Positions 17,626 to 26,730 of a stretch of DNA of 55,050 nt are shown in pieces. Under the pieces are notes generated by a model. The model worked only from the letters and a program-made list of their open reading frames with translations, had not been told where the DNA came from and did no database searches. The translations under genes were made by a program, and so were the position numbers. This DNA is from Candidatus Methylobacter oryzae. Its GTDB lineage: Bacteria; Pseudomonadota; Gammaproteobacteria; Methylococcales; Methylomonadaceae. Within the stretch, counting starts at the first letter, position 1. Every line of letters starts with the position of its first letter. The DNA is taken from the NCBI RefSeq assembly GCF_003994235.2, contig NZ_RYFG02000096.1, positions 1-55,050 of the forward strand, read 5' to 3'.

Positions 17626-19542
17626 ATGAGCCCGACTATGAATAGATTTCCAATCGATCTTGGCGTTTACCGGCGCATCTCGTTAAACGCGAACCATACG
17701 ACGCTGACTGACGAGCAGCGAAGCAGTCTTAAAGCCAATATTCAACTGTGCCGCGACGCAATCGTCTTTTTCACGGCTACCGGTGCGGCAAGAGGCGTTG
17801 GCGGACATACCGGCGGTCCTTACGATACCGTGCCGGAAGTTGTTATTATGGATGCATTGTTCCGGGGCGAGGCCGATAAATATGTGCCTGTTTTCTTTGA
17901 TGAAGCCGGGCATCGCGTGGCCACGCAATACCTGATGTCTACGCTTAACGGCGATCTGCCTGCCGAGCGTTTGCTGGATTATCGAGCCGCACATTCTCAT
18001 TTACCGGGCCATCCCGAGCTGGGGTTTACGCCGGGCGTAAAGTTCAGCTCCGGGCGCTTGGGGCACATATGGCCCTATGTTAACGGCGTGTCTATTGCCA
18101 ATCCGCACAAAGTGGTGTTTTGCCTGGGTTCCGACGGTTCGCAGCAGGAAGGTAACGATGCGGAAGCCGCACGCTTGGCGGTCGCCCAAAAATTGAACGT
18201 TAAATTGATTATCGATGATAATGACGTCACCATCTCAGGTCATCCGTCCCACTATTTGCCCGGTTGCTCCATTTCTAAAACTTTGGCCGGCCATGGGCTA
18301 ACGGTATTTGAAGGCGACGGCGAAGATATTGACGATCTTTATCAGCGTATGTGTATGGCTATTAATACCGATGGCCCTGTCGCGGTGATTAACCGTCGCC
18401 CGATGTGCCCCGGAATTGCCGGCTTGGAAGGTTCAAATCACGGCCACGACGTAATCCCTGTGAAATTGGCGATAGAGTATTTGGAATTTAGAGGGCGGCA
18501 AGCGGCGGCGGATTATCTTAAAACTATTGAAGCGCCAAAGAACGAGGCTGTATTCTTGGGTTCCAGCGATAAGTGGGATGCCAACCGTAACGTCTTCGGC
18601 GATGCAGTCGTGGCGATTCTGGACCGGATCAGCGAGGCCGAGCGAATCGAAACTGTCCGCGTGATCGACAGCGATTTGGAAGGTTCCTGCGGCCTGTCCA
18701 AAATTCGTAGCTCTCATCCTGAAGTGTTTATTTCTTCCGGCATCATGGAGCGCGGCAATTTCTCGGCCGCGGCCGGTTTCGGGATGAAATCGGGCAAGCA
18801 AGGCATTTTCGCTACTTTTAGCGCATTTCTGGAGATGGTGCTTTCAGAAATCACGATGGCGCGTTTGAATCATTCCAATGTACTCAGCCATTTTTCGCAC
18901 TCCGGCATTGACGACATGGCTGACAATACCTGTCATTTCGGCCTGAACAACCTGTTTGCCGATAACGGTTTGAGCGACGGCTATGCGACCCATCTTTACT
19001 TTCCGGCCGACGCGTTGCAAATGAAAGCGTGTTTGGAAGCGATCTTTTTTAATCCGGGCCTGCGTTTTGTATTCTCGACCCGGTCTAAAGTGCCGGCTAT
19101 TTTAAACACTGACGGTCAAGAGTATTTTGGCGGCGAGTACAAGTTTATTTCCGGCAAAGACGAGGTCATTCGCGAAGGGACTCAAGGCTACATTGTCAGT
19201 TTCGGTGAGGCCTTATACCGGGCGTTGGACGCGGTCGAACGCTTAAAACAGGAAGGTATCGATGTCGGTTTAATCAATAAACCAACCTTGAATGTGATCG
19301 ATGAAAAGATGATGGTCAAAATCGGTAAATCGCCGATGGTGTTGATTGTCGAGTCGTATAACCGCAAAACGGGATTGGGTAGCCGCTTCGGTTCCTGGTT
19401 GCTGGAACGAGGATTGACTCCGAGATATGCGTATATTGCAACGCATAAAGAAGGCTGCGGCGGTCTGTGGGAACAGTTTCCGCATCAAGGTATCGACCCG
19501 GCAGGGATTATGGCCAAAGTTAAGGACTTATTGAAAGCTTAA
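17626..19542 (+). CDS. Transketolase-family thiamine diphosphate enzyme (divergent)
   Basis: 638 residues with the three-domain layout of transketolase. The thiamine diphosphate site is GSDGSQQEGN (168-177) with DDND (197-200). The N-terminal GGHTGGPYDTVPEV (59-72) corresponds to the family GHPG block, and GIMERGNFSAAAGFG (near 375) holds the cofactor-activating glutamate. The usual GPLGQG is replaced by GRLGHIW, so the enzyme is distant from housekeeping Tkt and the sugar substrates are uncertain. A two-carbon ketol transfer is the family reaction; dihydroxyacetone synthase-like or DXS-like activity cannot be ruled out. A second ATG lies 12 bases downstream. Confidence 0.8.
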   Translation: MSPTMNRFPIDLGVYRRISLNANHTTLTDEQRSSLKANIQLCRDAIVFFTATGAARGVGGHTGGPYDTVPEVVIMDALFRGEADKYVPVFFDEAGHRVATQYLMSTLNGDLPAERLLDYRAAHSHLPGHPELGFTPGVKFSSGRLGHIWPYVNGVSIANPHKVVFCLGSDGSQQEGNDAEAARLAVAQKLNVKLIIDDNDVTISGHPSHYLPGCSISKTLAGHGLTVFEGDGEDIDDLYQRMCMAINTDGPVAVINRRPMCPGIAGLEGSNHGHDVIPVKLAIEYLEFRGRQAAADYLKTIEAPKNEAVFLGSSDKWDANRNVFGDAVVAILDRISEAERIETVRVIDSDLEGSCGLSKIRSSHPEVFISSGIMERGNFSAAAGFGMKSGKQGIFATFSAFLEMVLSEITMARLNHSNVLSHFSHSGIDDMADNTCHFGLNNLFADNGLSDGYATHLYFPADALQMKACLEAIFFNPGLRFVFSTRSKVPAILNTDGQEYFGGEYKFISGKDEVIREGTQGYIVSFGEALYRALDAVERLKQEGIDVGLINKPTLNVIDEKMMVKIGKSPMVLIVESYNRKTGLGSRFGSWLLERGLTPRYAYIATHKEGCGGLWEQFPHQGIDPAGIMAKVKDLLKA

Positions 19543-19626
19543 TCCAATTGGATGCTAGCAGGGCGTATGGAGCGCTCTTTATTGATACAGTAACGCATTG
19601 TAAAATATCGGATTTTCGGTGCTATT

Positions 19627-19899
19627 TTATAACTTAGCAGTCAATAGAATAGCGTCCGACATTATCTTGGAAACGTCAAGCTCTGTAACGTGATGATAAA
19701 ATCGGCCATTAGGCGCTATTTTTACAACAGGACCTTCAGCGCAATGCCCGAAACAGCAGCTCTCCTCGACATTAATTTCATCGCCTTCCGTTGCAGCCTG
19801 TAGTTGCTGCAATAGTTCTTTACCGCCACGCGCACCGCAAGACGGATGATTTAAGGAGTAGCGGTAGTGGGTACAAACTAGAAGCGTAACTTTACACAT
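19627..19899 (-). CDS. Thioredoxin-like [2Fe-2S] ferredoxin
   Basis: A 90-residue protein with the cysteine pattern of the NuoE-like thioredoxin-fold ferredoxins: Cys9, Cys21, then Cys49-x3-Cys53 in CFGHCAEGP. It would act as a small soluble electron carrier. The redox partner is unknown; its neighbours are the convergent transketolase-like gene and the divergent repeat-rich secreted protein. It is shorter than most members (about 100-110), with a compact C-terminus. Confidence 0.8.
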   Translation of the reverse strand: MCKVTLLVCTHYRYSLNHPSCGARGGKELLQQLQAATEGDEINVEESCCFGHCAEGPVVKIAPNGRFYHHVTELDVSKIMSDAILLTAKL

Positions 19900-20312
19900 A
19901 CCTTGTGTTCTGGAAATCGAGGTCGGCTAATTATTCTATCGCAGTCCGGCAGGGTTTATTGCTGAGTTTCAATATAATGACGCAACGGTATTAAGAGCAA
20001 TTAAAATCGATCGGTTATTGTAACGGTTCAGGGTTGCGCTAAGCTTCGGTGTATCGGCCATTCGACCCCCGGCTAAGTTTGAAATTTAGGTATACCGAAT
20101 CATTCAGTTTTTTGAATCCGGACACAATCTGTCGATTGCGTTTTGCTACCATGCAGTAAGCAATCAACAGACTTTCAAGGTGCCGGTGGCGCAAATTGTT
20201 AGATCACTTTTTTCTGCTAGAATTAGATAAGTCTATTTCAGCGTTAGTGAAAATGCTGGTTCGCTGAAGAAACTACCCCAAAACAACTATCAACTAGATG
20301 AGATAAATATAT
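19900..20312. other. Intergenic region upstream of the repeat-rich secreted protein
   Basis: No gene is visible in 413 bases. The last 120 bases hold a candidate sigma-70 promoter (20196-20223). The rest shows no repeat or RNA gene I can support. Confidence 0.5.
20196..20223 (+). promoter_or_regulatory. Candidate sigma-70 promoter of the repeat-rich protein
   Basis: TTGTTA (20196-20201) and TAGAAT (20218-20223) are separated by 16 bases, about 90 bases before the start codon. Confidence 0.4.
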
Positions 20313-22964
20313 ATGGCGACCATAATTGGTAAAAATCCTCTTGGAAAAACCGAAACCATTATTGGTAGTCCGGATAATGATGTGATCGATGGTTTTGGTG
20401 GTATTGATTATATTGACGGCGGAGCGGGGACTGACATTGTTATTTTTCACAGCGCTAAAGCCAATTTTGACATCACAACCATTAACGGGGTTACTAGAGT
20501 CGTTGCAAAAGTTTTAACAGATGGAGCAACGCCTCCAACAATATTAACAACTTTTTATTCTTCTGCTGCTGCAACAACTGTCGATACCCTGATTAACGTT
20601 GAAACTGTTATATTCGAATCACCAACAACGGGGATCCAAGAAACCGTTTCTCTTCCCCCAACTCCCTCCGACGTTTACTTTGCCAATTATGTGCTTACTG
20701 CCAGTGCAACCACGGCTAGTGAGAATGCCAATATCATAACCTATACGGTAAAAACGGGAACCTTGGACAATCCTACGATTTCTGCCGGCTTAAAAGTAAA
20801 TTATACGTTGAGCGGCACCGGCATTACGGCGGCAGACATTGTTGGCGGTTCTTTGACCGGGCAGGTGACGATTACCGACGGCGCAGGTACATTCACGGTA
20901 GCGATTGCTGCCGATCATCTCACCGAAGGTGCTGAGTCGATGATAGTGACACTGACAAGCACTAGCGGCGCAACCCTTGCCATCGCGCCTGCGCTCACCA
21001 TCAGCGATACTTCTTTAAGCCCGACCTATACGCTTACCGCAGGCTCATCCTCTGTCAATGAAGGTGCGAGCATTACTTACAGCTTGGCTACAACCGATGT
21101 TACTCCCGGTACGGTCTTTAACTACACGCTGAGTGGTTCCGGTATTACTGCCGCCGATATTGTTGGCGGTTCGCTGAGCGGTACGGTGACTGTAGATGCC
21201 AGCGGTACGGGCAAATTCACGGTAGCGCTTGCGTCGGACTACCTTCTTGAAGGTGCGGAATCGATGATTGCGACGCTGACCAACACTAGCGGAACAAAGC
21301 TTGCCGACGCGTCTGCGGTTAGCGTTAAGGATACTTCGTCGACCCCAACCTACAGTCTCTCTACGAATTTTGCTTCGGCTAGCGAAGGCGCCAGCATTAC
21401 TTATAATCTGGCTACTGCCGGTATCGCTGCCGGCACGGTTTTAAATTACACGCTGAGCGGTTCCGGAATTACCGCCGCTGACATTGTCAACGGCTCTTTG
21501 AGCGGCTCGGTAACAGTGGGCTCCAGCGGTTCGGGCACATTCACGGTAGCGCTGGCTTCAGATCATACCACTGAAGGCACAGAGTCGGTGTTTGCGGTAC
21601 TAACAAGTGCTAGTGGAGTACCGCTTGCTGTCGCGTCTAGTGTTGACATCAATGACACTTCCTTGACGCCGGCCTATACGCTCTCCGCAAACTCATCCTC
21701 GGTCAATGAGGGCGCAAGTGTTACTTATAACCTGTCCACAGTCGGTATTGATACGGGCTCGGTTTTAAATTACACGCTGAGCGGTCTTGGCATTACTACG
21801 GCAGATATTGTCGGCGGTTCTTTGAAAGGTACGGTAACAATCAATAACGGCAAAGGCGAGTTCACGGTAGCTGCCGCCGCCGATCATGTCCCCGAAGGCA
21901 CGGAGTCGATGATTGCGACGCTGACCGGTGCTGACGGCACAGCCCTTGCCGTAGCTCCTTCAATCGTTATTAATGACACTTCAGCCAGCGCGGGCTCTGT
22001 TTCGAATCCAACCTATAAGCTCTCTGCCAGTTCGTCCTCGGTCAATGAGGGAGGTAGCGTGACTTACACCCTGACCACGACCGGTGTCGTTGCCGGCACG
22101 GTTTTAGACTACTCCTTGGGCGGTCTTGGCATATTTTCCGGAGACATTGTCGATGGTTCCGTAAATGGTTCCGTAACAGTGGGGGCCGGCGGCACCGGTA
22201 CGTTCACGGTTGGCGTTGCTGCAGATAATTTTACCGAAGGCGCTGAGACGATGGTGGCAAAGATAAACTACAAAGGAGCACTTGTTGCCAGTGCCGCAGT
22301 CAATATCAATGACACATCCATGGCACTGGCAGGATCAGCAGGATCGGCTATTTCGAATGGGACAAGTTCTGCCGATAATTTTACCGGAACAGCGGGGAAT
22401 GAGTTTATCGATGGAGGCTCGGGGATTGATACTTTAAGTTATGCGGCTAACTACTCATCGTTTACGGTAACGGCAAATCCTGCCGGATATACAACGTTAA
22501 CAAGCAATCAATTCGGTACGGACAATATTAAAAACATTGAACGGATACATTTTTCCGATAAATGGTTTGCTAACGACATTTCAGGCAACGCAGGAGTGGC
22601 TGCCAAGGTAATTGTTGCGGCTTTTGGCGCTAAGTCAATCGATCAATACATGGCGCTCGGATTGAGTTTAGCCGATTCCGGAAAGTCGCTTAACGATTTA
22701 TGTGAAATTATTACAAACGCGAAGATGATTGAGACTATTAGCGGCGATTCCTCGACTAAAGGATATGTTAACAGCTTATTTACTAATATTGTCGGCCGCG
22801 CCCCTAATGCCATTGAATCCATGACTTATGAAAGTATGATTAATAATGGATCAATGACCAGATTAGGTCTTCTTGAAATGGCTGCGACCACTAGTTTAAC
22901 GCAAGACATTGTGAACTCACTGAATATTGAACTTTTGGGAATTCCTTACAGCCCAGGATTTTAG
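20313..22964 (+). CDS. Secreted repeat protein with Calx-beta-like repeats and a DUF4214-like C-terminus
   Basis: 883 residues with no classical signal peptide. An RTX-like glycine/aspartate stretch (about 18-41, DGFGGIDYIDGGAGTD) is followed by five repeats of about 105 residues (126-234, 238-342, 346-450, 454-558, 567-669). Each repeat has the pattern SVNEGASITY, YTLSGSGITAADIVGGSL, FTVALASD, EGAESMIATL, then NDTS, which resembles Calx-beta domains. A second RTX-like stretch (689-708) and a C-terminal helical region like DUF4214 (about 811-883) follow. Such proteins are usually calcium-stabilised type I secretion substrates or S-layer/adhesin components; export by type I secretion is inferred. 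No secretion ATPase gene is adjacent. Confidence 0.8.
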   Translation: MATIIGKNPLGKTETIIGSPDNDVIDGFGGIDYIDGGAGTDIVIFHSAKANFDITTINGVTRVVAKVLTDGATPPTILTTFYSSAAATTVDTLINVETVIFESPTTGIQETVSLPPTPSDVYFANYVLTASATTASENANIITYTVKTGTLDNPTISAGLKVNYTLSGTGITAADIVGGSLTGQVTITDGAGTFTVAIAADHLTEGAESMIVTLTSTSGATLAIAPALTISDTSLSPTYTLTAGSSSVNEGASITYSLATTDVTPGTVFNYTLSGSGITAADIVGGSLSGTVTVDASGTGKFTVALASDYLLEGAESMIATLTNTSGTKLADASAVSVKDTSSTPTYSLSTNFASASEGASITYNLATAGIAAGTVLNYTLSGSGITAADIVNGSLSGSVTVGSSGSGTFTVALASDHTTEGTESVFAVLTSASGVPLAVASSVDINDTSLTPAYTLSANSSSVNEGASVTYNLSTVGIDTGSVLNYTLSGLGITTADIVGGSLKGTVTINNGKGEFTVAAAADHVPEGTESMIATLTGADGTALAVAPSIVINDTSASAGSVSNPTYKLSASSSSVNEGGSVTYTLTTTGVVAGTVLDYSLGGLGIFSGDIVDGSVNGSVTVGAGGTGTFTVGVAADNFTEGAETMVAKINYKGALVASAAVNINDTSMALAGSAGSAISNGTSSADNFTGTAGNEFIDGGSGIDTLSYAANYSSFTVTANPAGYTTLTSNQFGTDNIKNIERIHFSDKWFANDISGNAGVAAKVIVAAFGAKSIDQYMALGLSLADSGKSLNDLCEIITNAKMIETISGDSSTKGYVNSLFTNIVGRAPNAIESMTYESMINNGSMTRLGLLEMAATTSLTQDIVNSLNIELLGIPYSPGF
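20688..22319 (+). repeat. Five intragenic repeats of about 315 bp
   Basis: The Calx-beta-like repeats are also similar at DNA level, at 20688-21014, 21024-21338, 21348-21662, 21672-21986 and 22011-22319. The phrases ACGCTGAGCGG and TTCACGGTAGC recur at the same phase. They could change number by recombination. Confidence 0.75.
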
Positions 22965-23380
22965 CCAATTCCGGTGTTTAATTTATCGGTTAAATATATT
23001 CTCCAAGCTTTTTTCCGGCCTTAGAATCCAGCCTGGAAAAAATACTTGTCTCGGAGAGAAGTGCTCTTGAGCATAATGTGTCCCTTGTTTCCAAATTAAT
23101 TGTGCTACTTGACTCGTCCTGTTCTTACGCAGGACGGCGTGGCCGCTGGCCCAATGCCTGTCTGAAGACGCAAACCGCAAATGGTTAATAACTCGAAAGA
23201 ATTGGTTGGAAAGGCGATTTATTCGGCGCTTCCTTATAGGCGGATAAGTTAATTTATCGATGGCTTATAGAGCGCCAACTTGTTCAGTAAGCATCTATAA
23301 GCTTATGTGGAAAATGTAAAAGGAAATTATTACGAGCAATAAAAAAGCCCTAGGTTATTGTCACCTAGGGCTTTGATATA
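22965..23380. other. Intergenic region before tRNA-Thr
   Basis: An imperfect hairpin near 23007-23041 (TTTTTTCC arm against GGAAAAAA) can end transcripts from either side. A tRNA terminator sits at 23344-23374. No convincing gene is seen; a 65-codon minus-strand frame (22983-23180) lacks a ribosome site and any family resemblance. Confidence 0.5.
23344..23374 (-). terminator. Terminator of tRNA-Thr
   Basis: AAAGCCCTAGGT (23344-23355) pairs perfectly with ACCTAGGGCTTT (23363-23374). On the minus strand the stem is followed by a T-run, seven bases after the tRNA 3' end. Confidence 0.85.
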
Positions 23381-23456
23381 TGGAGCTGGCGATGGGAATC
23401 GAACCCGCGACCGGCTGATTACAAATCAGCTGCTCTACCGACTGAGCTACACCAGC
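23381..23456 (-). tRNA. tRNA-Thr (anticodon TGU, DNA TGT)
   Basis: On the minus strand the 76 bases fold as a tRNA. The acceptor is GCTGGTG with CGCCAGC, the D arm is around AGCTCAGTCGGTAGAGC, the anticodon stem is GCTGA/TCAGC with loop TTTGTAA (anticodon TGT), the T arm contains GGTTCGATTCC, and the CCA end is encoded. It lies 52 bases downstream of ygiQ on the same strand. Confidence 0.96.
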
Positions 23457-23508
23457 GAAGAAGTTGTCATTATACGGAATAAATTATCTTTTGCAAATGT
23501 TTTTTTTA

Positions 23509-25686
23509 TTATTTTGTATATTTTTTCTTTCTGTTTGCTGGATGCAGTTTGCTCTTCTTGCTATAGGTGTTGTCTTGTCCTGTGTGTTTTGTTTTAAAAC
23601 GTTGAATTTTATCAGGTGTTTCAATCGTGCCTTTAGGTTGAAAGCTGGGGATTAAATGCTGTTTGCCATTGCCGATTAAATCGCTACGGCCCATGTCTTT
23701 TAAAGCTTCGCGTAACAGCGGCCAGTTTTTTGGGTCGTGATAACGCAGGAAAGCTTTGTGCAAACGGCGCTGCTTGACGCTTTTGGGGATCGGGATATCG
23801 GCGACGGTACGGCTGACTTTATGCAAGGTGTCTTTGCCGGAGTGATACATCGCGGTAGCAATGGACATTGGCGAAGGCAAGAATGCCTGTACTTGATCGG
23901 CTCTAAAACCGTTGCGCTTTAACCATAGCGCCAAATTGAGCATATCTTTATCGGTCGTGCCGGGATGGGCGGCGATAAAGTAGGGGATCAGGTACTGTTC
24001 TTTACCGGCTTCCTTGGAAAACTTGTCGAACATGCTCTTGAATCGGTCATAAGTACCCATGCCCGGCTTCATCATTTTGGATAGCACGTTTTGCTCGGTG
24101 TGTTCCGGTGCAATTTTGAGATAGCCGCCGACATGATGAGTGACCAGCTCTTTGACGTATTCCGGCGATTCTACGGCCAGATCGTAACGCAAGCCGGACG
24201 CGATAAAGATTTTCTTGATGCCGGGCAAAGCGCGGGCTCTACGGTAGAGCTTGATCAGAGGCGTATGATCGGTATTCAGGTTGGGGCAAATGCCCGGATA
24301 AACACAGGACGGCTTGCGGCAAGCAGCTTCGATTTTCGGGTCTTTACAGGCCAGTCGGTACATGTTTGCGGTAGGGCCGCCCAAATCGGAAATATGGCCG
24401 GTAAACGCGGGCGAGGTGTCGCGTATGGCTTCAATTTCTTTGATGATCGAATCCTCGGAGCGGTTTTGAATAATACGTCCTTCATGTTCGGTAATCGAGC
24501 AGAACGAGCAGCCGCCGAAACAGCCGCGCATGATGTTGACCGAATGCTGGATCATTTCAAAGGCCGGTACGTTCGCATTGCCGTAGGTTTTATGCGGTAA
24601 GCGGGAGTAGGGCAGGCCGAATACGTCGTCCATTTCCTTCGTTGTTAGCGGAACCGGGGGCGGGTTGATCCATACTTGCCGCGTTCCGTGCTGCTGGACC
24701 AACGGGCGTGCATTGCCGGGGTTGGTTTCTCCGTGCATGACTCTTGAAGCATGAGCATACAATATCGGGTCGTCTTTTACCGTTTCATAGGCTGGTAAGC
24801 GAATAACGGTTTTTGCTCTTTGATCCTTGATCAGCTGCCTGTGCGTTCCCAAGTTGGAGCTTGGGAACGAGATTACTTTTTCGTTAGCATCGGTATCAGG
24901 TTTTTTATCGCAAGCCGGCTCTTCCTGATACGGATTTTGCGGCGGCATGACTGCCCCCGGATGATCAATATCCGTGGAATCTTTTACAGCAAAACTTTCC
25001 GGTATTTGTTTAACGAAATGCACGGTGCCGCGTATGCCTTTCAAGTCGGATACCGCTTCACCGTTAGCCAAGCGATGGACGATTTCGACGATCTGGCGCT
25101 CGGCATTGCCGTAAACCAGCAGATCGGCTTTGGAATCCAGCAGCACCGATTTTTTAACTTTGCCGGACCAATAATCATAATGCGCGATGCGCCGTAAACT
25201 GGCTTCAATGCCCCCTATGATGATCGGTACGTCTTTATAAGCTTCGCGGCAGCGGTGCGAGTAGACATTAACCGCACGGTCAGGGCGTTTGCCGGCTTCG
25301 CCGTTTGGGGTATAGGCATCGTTAGAACGGATTTTTTTGTCCGAAGTATAACGGTTGACCATCGAGTCCATATTGCCGCCGGTTACGCCGAAAAACAGGT
25401 TGGGGCGGCCGAGTTTCATGAAGTCTTTGGCGCTGGTCCAGTCAGGCTGAGAGATAATGCCGACTCTAAAGCCCTGAGCTTCAAGCAAGCGACCAATCAA
25501 GGCCATGCCGAAGCTGGGATGGTCGATATAAGCATCGCCGGTGACCAGAATAACGTCGCAGGCATCCCATCCGAGTTCGTCCATTTCAGCTTTGCTCATC
25601 GGCAGCACAGGGGCAACGCCAAAGCGGTGAGCCCAGTATTTCCGGTAACTGAACAGGTTGGGTTCGTTTGATATGACGCTAGACAT
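23509..25686 (-). CDS. ygiQ: YgiQ family radical SAM protein
   Basis: Radical S-adenosylmethionine protein of unknown reaction, 725 residues, the family's usual size. The iron-sulfur motif is CFGGCSFC (about 385-392), inside the highly conserved [20 protein letters not shown]. The N-terminal part has a B12-binding-like fold. Its ATG overlaps the stop codon of the upstream spermidine-synthase-like gene by one base (TAATG), so translation is coupled. Odd: a perfect 10-bp palindrome lies in frame at residues about 272-281, in a linker before the radical SAM domain, and looks like an inserted repeat. The family assignment is secure, the function is not. Confidence 0.95.
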   Translation of the reverse strand: MSSVISNEPNLFSYRKYWAHRFGVAPVLPMSKAEMDELGWDACDVILVTGDAYIDHPSFGMALIGRLLEAQGFRVGIISQPDWTSAKDFMKLGRPNLFFGVTGGNMDSMVNRYTSDKKIRSNDAYTPNGEAGKRPDRAVNVYSHRCREAYKDVPIIIGGIEASLRRIAHYDYWSGKVKKSVLLDSKADLLVYGNAERQIVEIVHRLANGEAVSDLKGIRGTVHFVKQIPESFAVKDSTDIDHPGAVMPPQNPYQEEPACDKKPDTDANEKVISFPSSNLGTHRQLIKDQRAKTVIRLPAYETVKDDPILYAHASRVMHGETNPGNARPLVQQHGTRQVWINPPPVPLTTKEMDDVFGLPYSRLPHKTYGNANVPAFEMIQHSVNIMRGCFGGCSFCSITEHEGRIIQNRSEDSIIKEIEAIRDTSPAFTGHISDLGGPTANMYRLACKDPKIEAACRKPSCVYPGICPNLNTDHTPLIKLYRRARALPGIKKIFIASGLRYDLAVESPEYVKELVTHHVGGYLKIAPEHTEQNVLSKMMKPGMGTYDRFKSMFDKFSKEAGKEQYLIPYFIAAHPGTTDKDMLNLALWLKRNGFRADQVQAFLPSPMSIATAMYHSGKDTLHKVSRTVADIPIPKSVKQRRLHKAFLRYHDPKNWPLLREALKDMGRSDLIGNGKQHLIPSFQPKGTIETPDKIQRFKTKHTGQDNTYSKKSKLHPANRKKKYTK
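24844..24869. repeat. REP-like palindrome inside ygiQ
   Basis: CGTTCCCAAG and CTTGGGAACG form a perfect 10-bp stem around TTGGAG. Unlike the other palindromes of the window it lies within a coding frame, which stays open and encodes the linker residues SNLGTHRQL. Confidence 0.7.
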
Positions 25687-26495
25687 TATTTTTGTATCGA
25701 TTTGTTGATGACGCTGACATTATGTTTGGCAATATCTCTTAAATAAGAGATAAATTCAATTTGGTAAAGCTGTTCGAGCACAATGGCCCGGGTTCTTAAA
25801 TCTTGCATGCTATGAAGCGGCGCTTTTTCATTAAAGGCCAGGCCGATAATATTGCCTCTCCCCGTGACCGGAAGAAATAGGATCCTCCAATCGAACGTGC
25901 GGCCGAGCCACAAGGCGACTTGTTGAAATAGAGGGTTACTGGTGCCGCCCCAAAGGTTGATGACCAATATGCCGTCTTTTTTCAACAAGGCTTTACAGGC
26001 ATCGAAAAACGCATGATTACTGATCGATGGCGCCATGCCTTCATGGTCGAACGCATCGATAAACATCAGGCTGTATTGTTCGCTTTGGCTTTCGGTGCGT
26101 TGGCGGACATATTTCGCGCCGTCGTCAATGATTATTTTCAGGCGCGGATCGAGCGGCAGGCCAAAATGGCTGCGTGCAATTTTGACTACGCTTTCCCTGT
26201 ATTCAATAACTCTCAAACGGCAATCGGGAAAATGATGCAGCAGATGTTTGGTTAGTGAGCCTCCGCCCAAACCGATAATCAAGGCTTCGTCATCGAGCGT
26301 GGGTTTGAACAGCATCCAGCTGGTCATGGCTCGTACGTAATTGAGATACAGTTTATCCGGCTCGGCCAGCAACATGCTGCTTTGCCGGGGAAACGAACCG
26401 AAGTGCAGAGACCTTACGCCATCTTGCTCGACAACTTCTAAAACGCCGTCATCGTCGTGGCTTTCATAAATGACTCGACCGTCATATTTATACAT
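25686..26495 (-). CDS. Spermidine synthase-like protein
   Basis: 269 residues with the Rossmann methyltransferase-like core of polyamine aminopropyltransferases: [15 protein letters not shown] (GLGGGS at 75-80), VIEYRES after the second strand, [10 protein letters not shown] and FIDAFDHEG. True SpeE proteins keep specific acidic residues for the diamine that cannot be confirmed here, so the substrate is uncertain; many such stand-alone relatives are of unknown function. It is coupled to ygiQ by a one-base overlap, an arrangement that suggests a shared but unidentified role. Confidence 0.75.
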   Translation of the reverse strand: MYKYDGRVIYESHDDDGVLEVVEQDGVRSLHFGSFPRQSSMLLAEPDKLYLNYVRAMTSWMLFKPTLDDEALIIGLGGGSLTKHLLHHFPDCRLRVIEYRESVVKIARSHFGLPLDPRLKIIIDDGAKYVRQRTESQSEQYSLMFIDAFDHEGMAPSISNHAFFDACKALLKKDGILVINLWGGTSNPLFQQVALWLGRTFDWRILFLPVTGRGNIIGLAFNEKAPLHSMQDLRTRAIVLEQLYQIEFISYLRDIAKHNVSVINKSIQK

Positions 26496-26683
26496 AAACG
26501 CAATAAGTAGTTAAATGATTAGCGGCTCATTATACCGGAGAATAAGGCCTGACTTATACGGGGCGATACAAGTGCCGAGAATGGTTCAGAAACCGCAGTG
26601 GAAAATCAACTGTAGCTTGGCAAACGGAATGGAAATCAAGGTGGCCGCGGTTTCTCGGCAGGAGATTGTAAATGGGCTTCGCA

Positions 26684-26713
26684 GCGCGGCCCTTTTTTAA
26701 AAGGGTTCCGCGC
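26684..26713 (-). terminator. Terminator of the DHH gene
   Basis: GCGCGG-CCC-TTTT pairs with AAAA-GGG-tt-CCGCGC, giving a long stem with a two-base bulge, placed 18 bases after the DHH stop codon on the minus strand. Confidence 0.6.
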
Positions 26714-26730
26714 CGGCAGTATTAGACTAA

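Noticed and set aside
20688-22319. Regular repeats that could suggest a CRISPR array
   Set aside because: Units are about 315 bp, divergent, in frame and encode protein domains; there are no short identical repeats with unique spacers and no cas genes.
22983-23180. 65-codon minus-strand frame after the repeat-rich protein
   Set aside because: No ribosome site, biased composition and no resemblance to a known family.
23358-23597. Open frame whose start reads GDGNRTRDRLITNQLLYRL
   Set aside because: It is the antisense translation of tRNA-Thr, a well-known false protein; the tRNA on the minus strand explains it.
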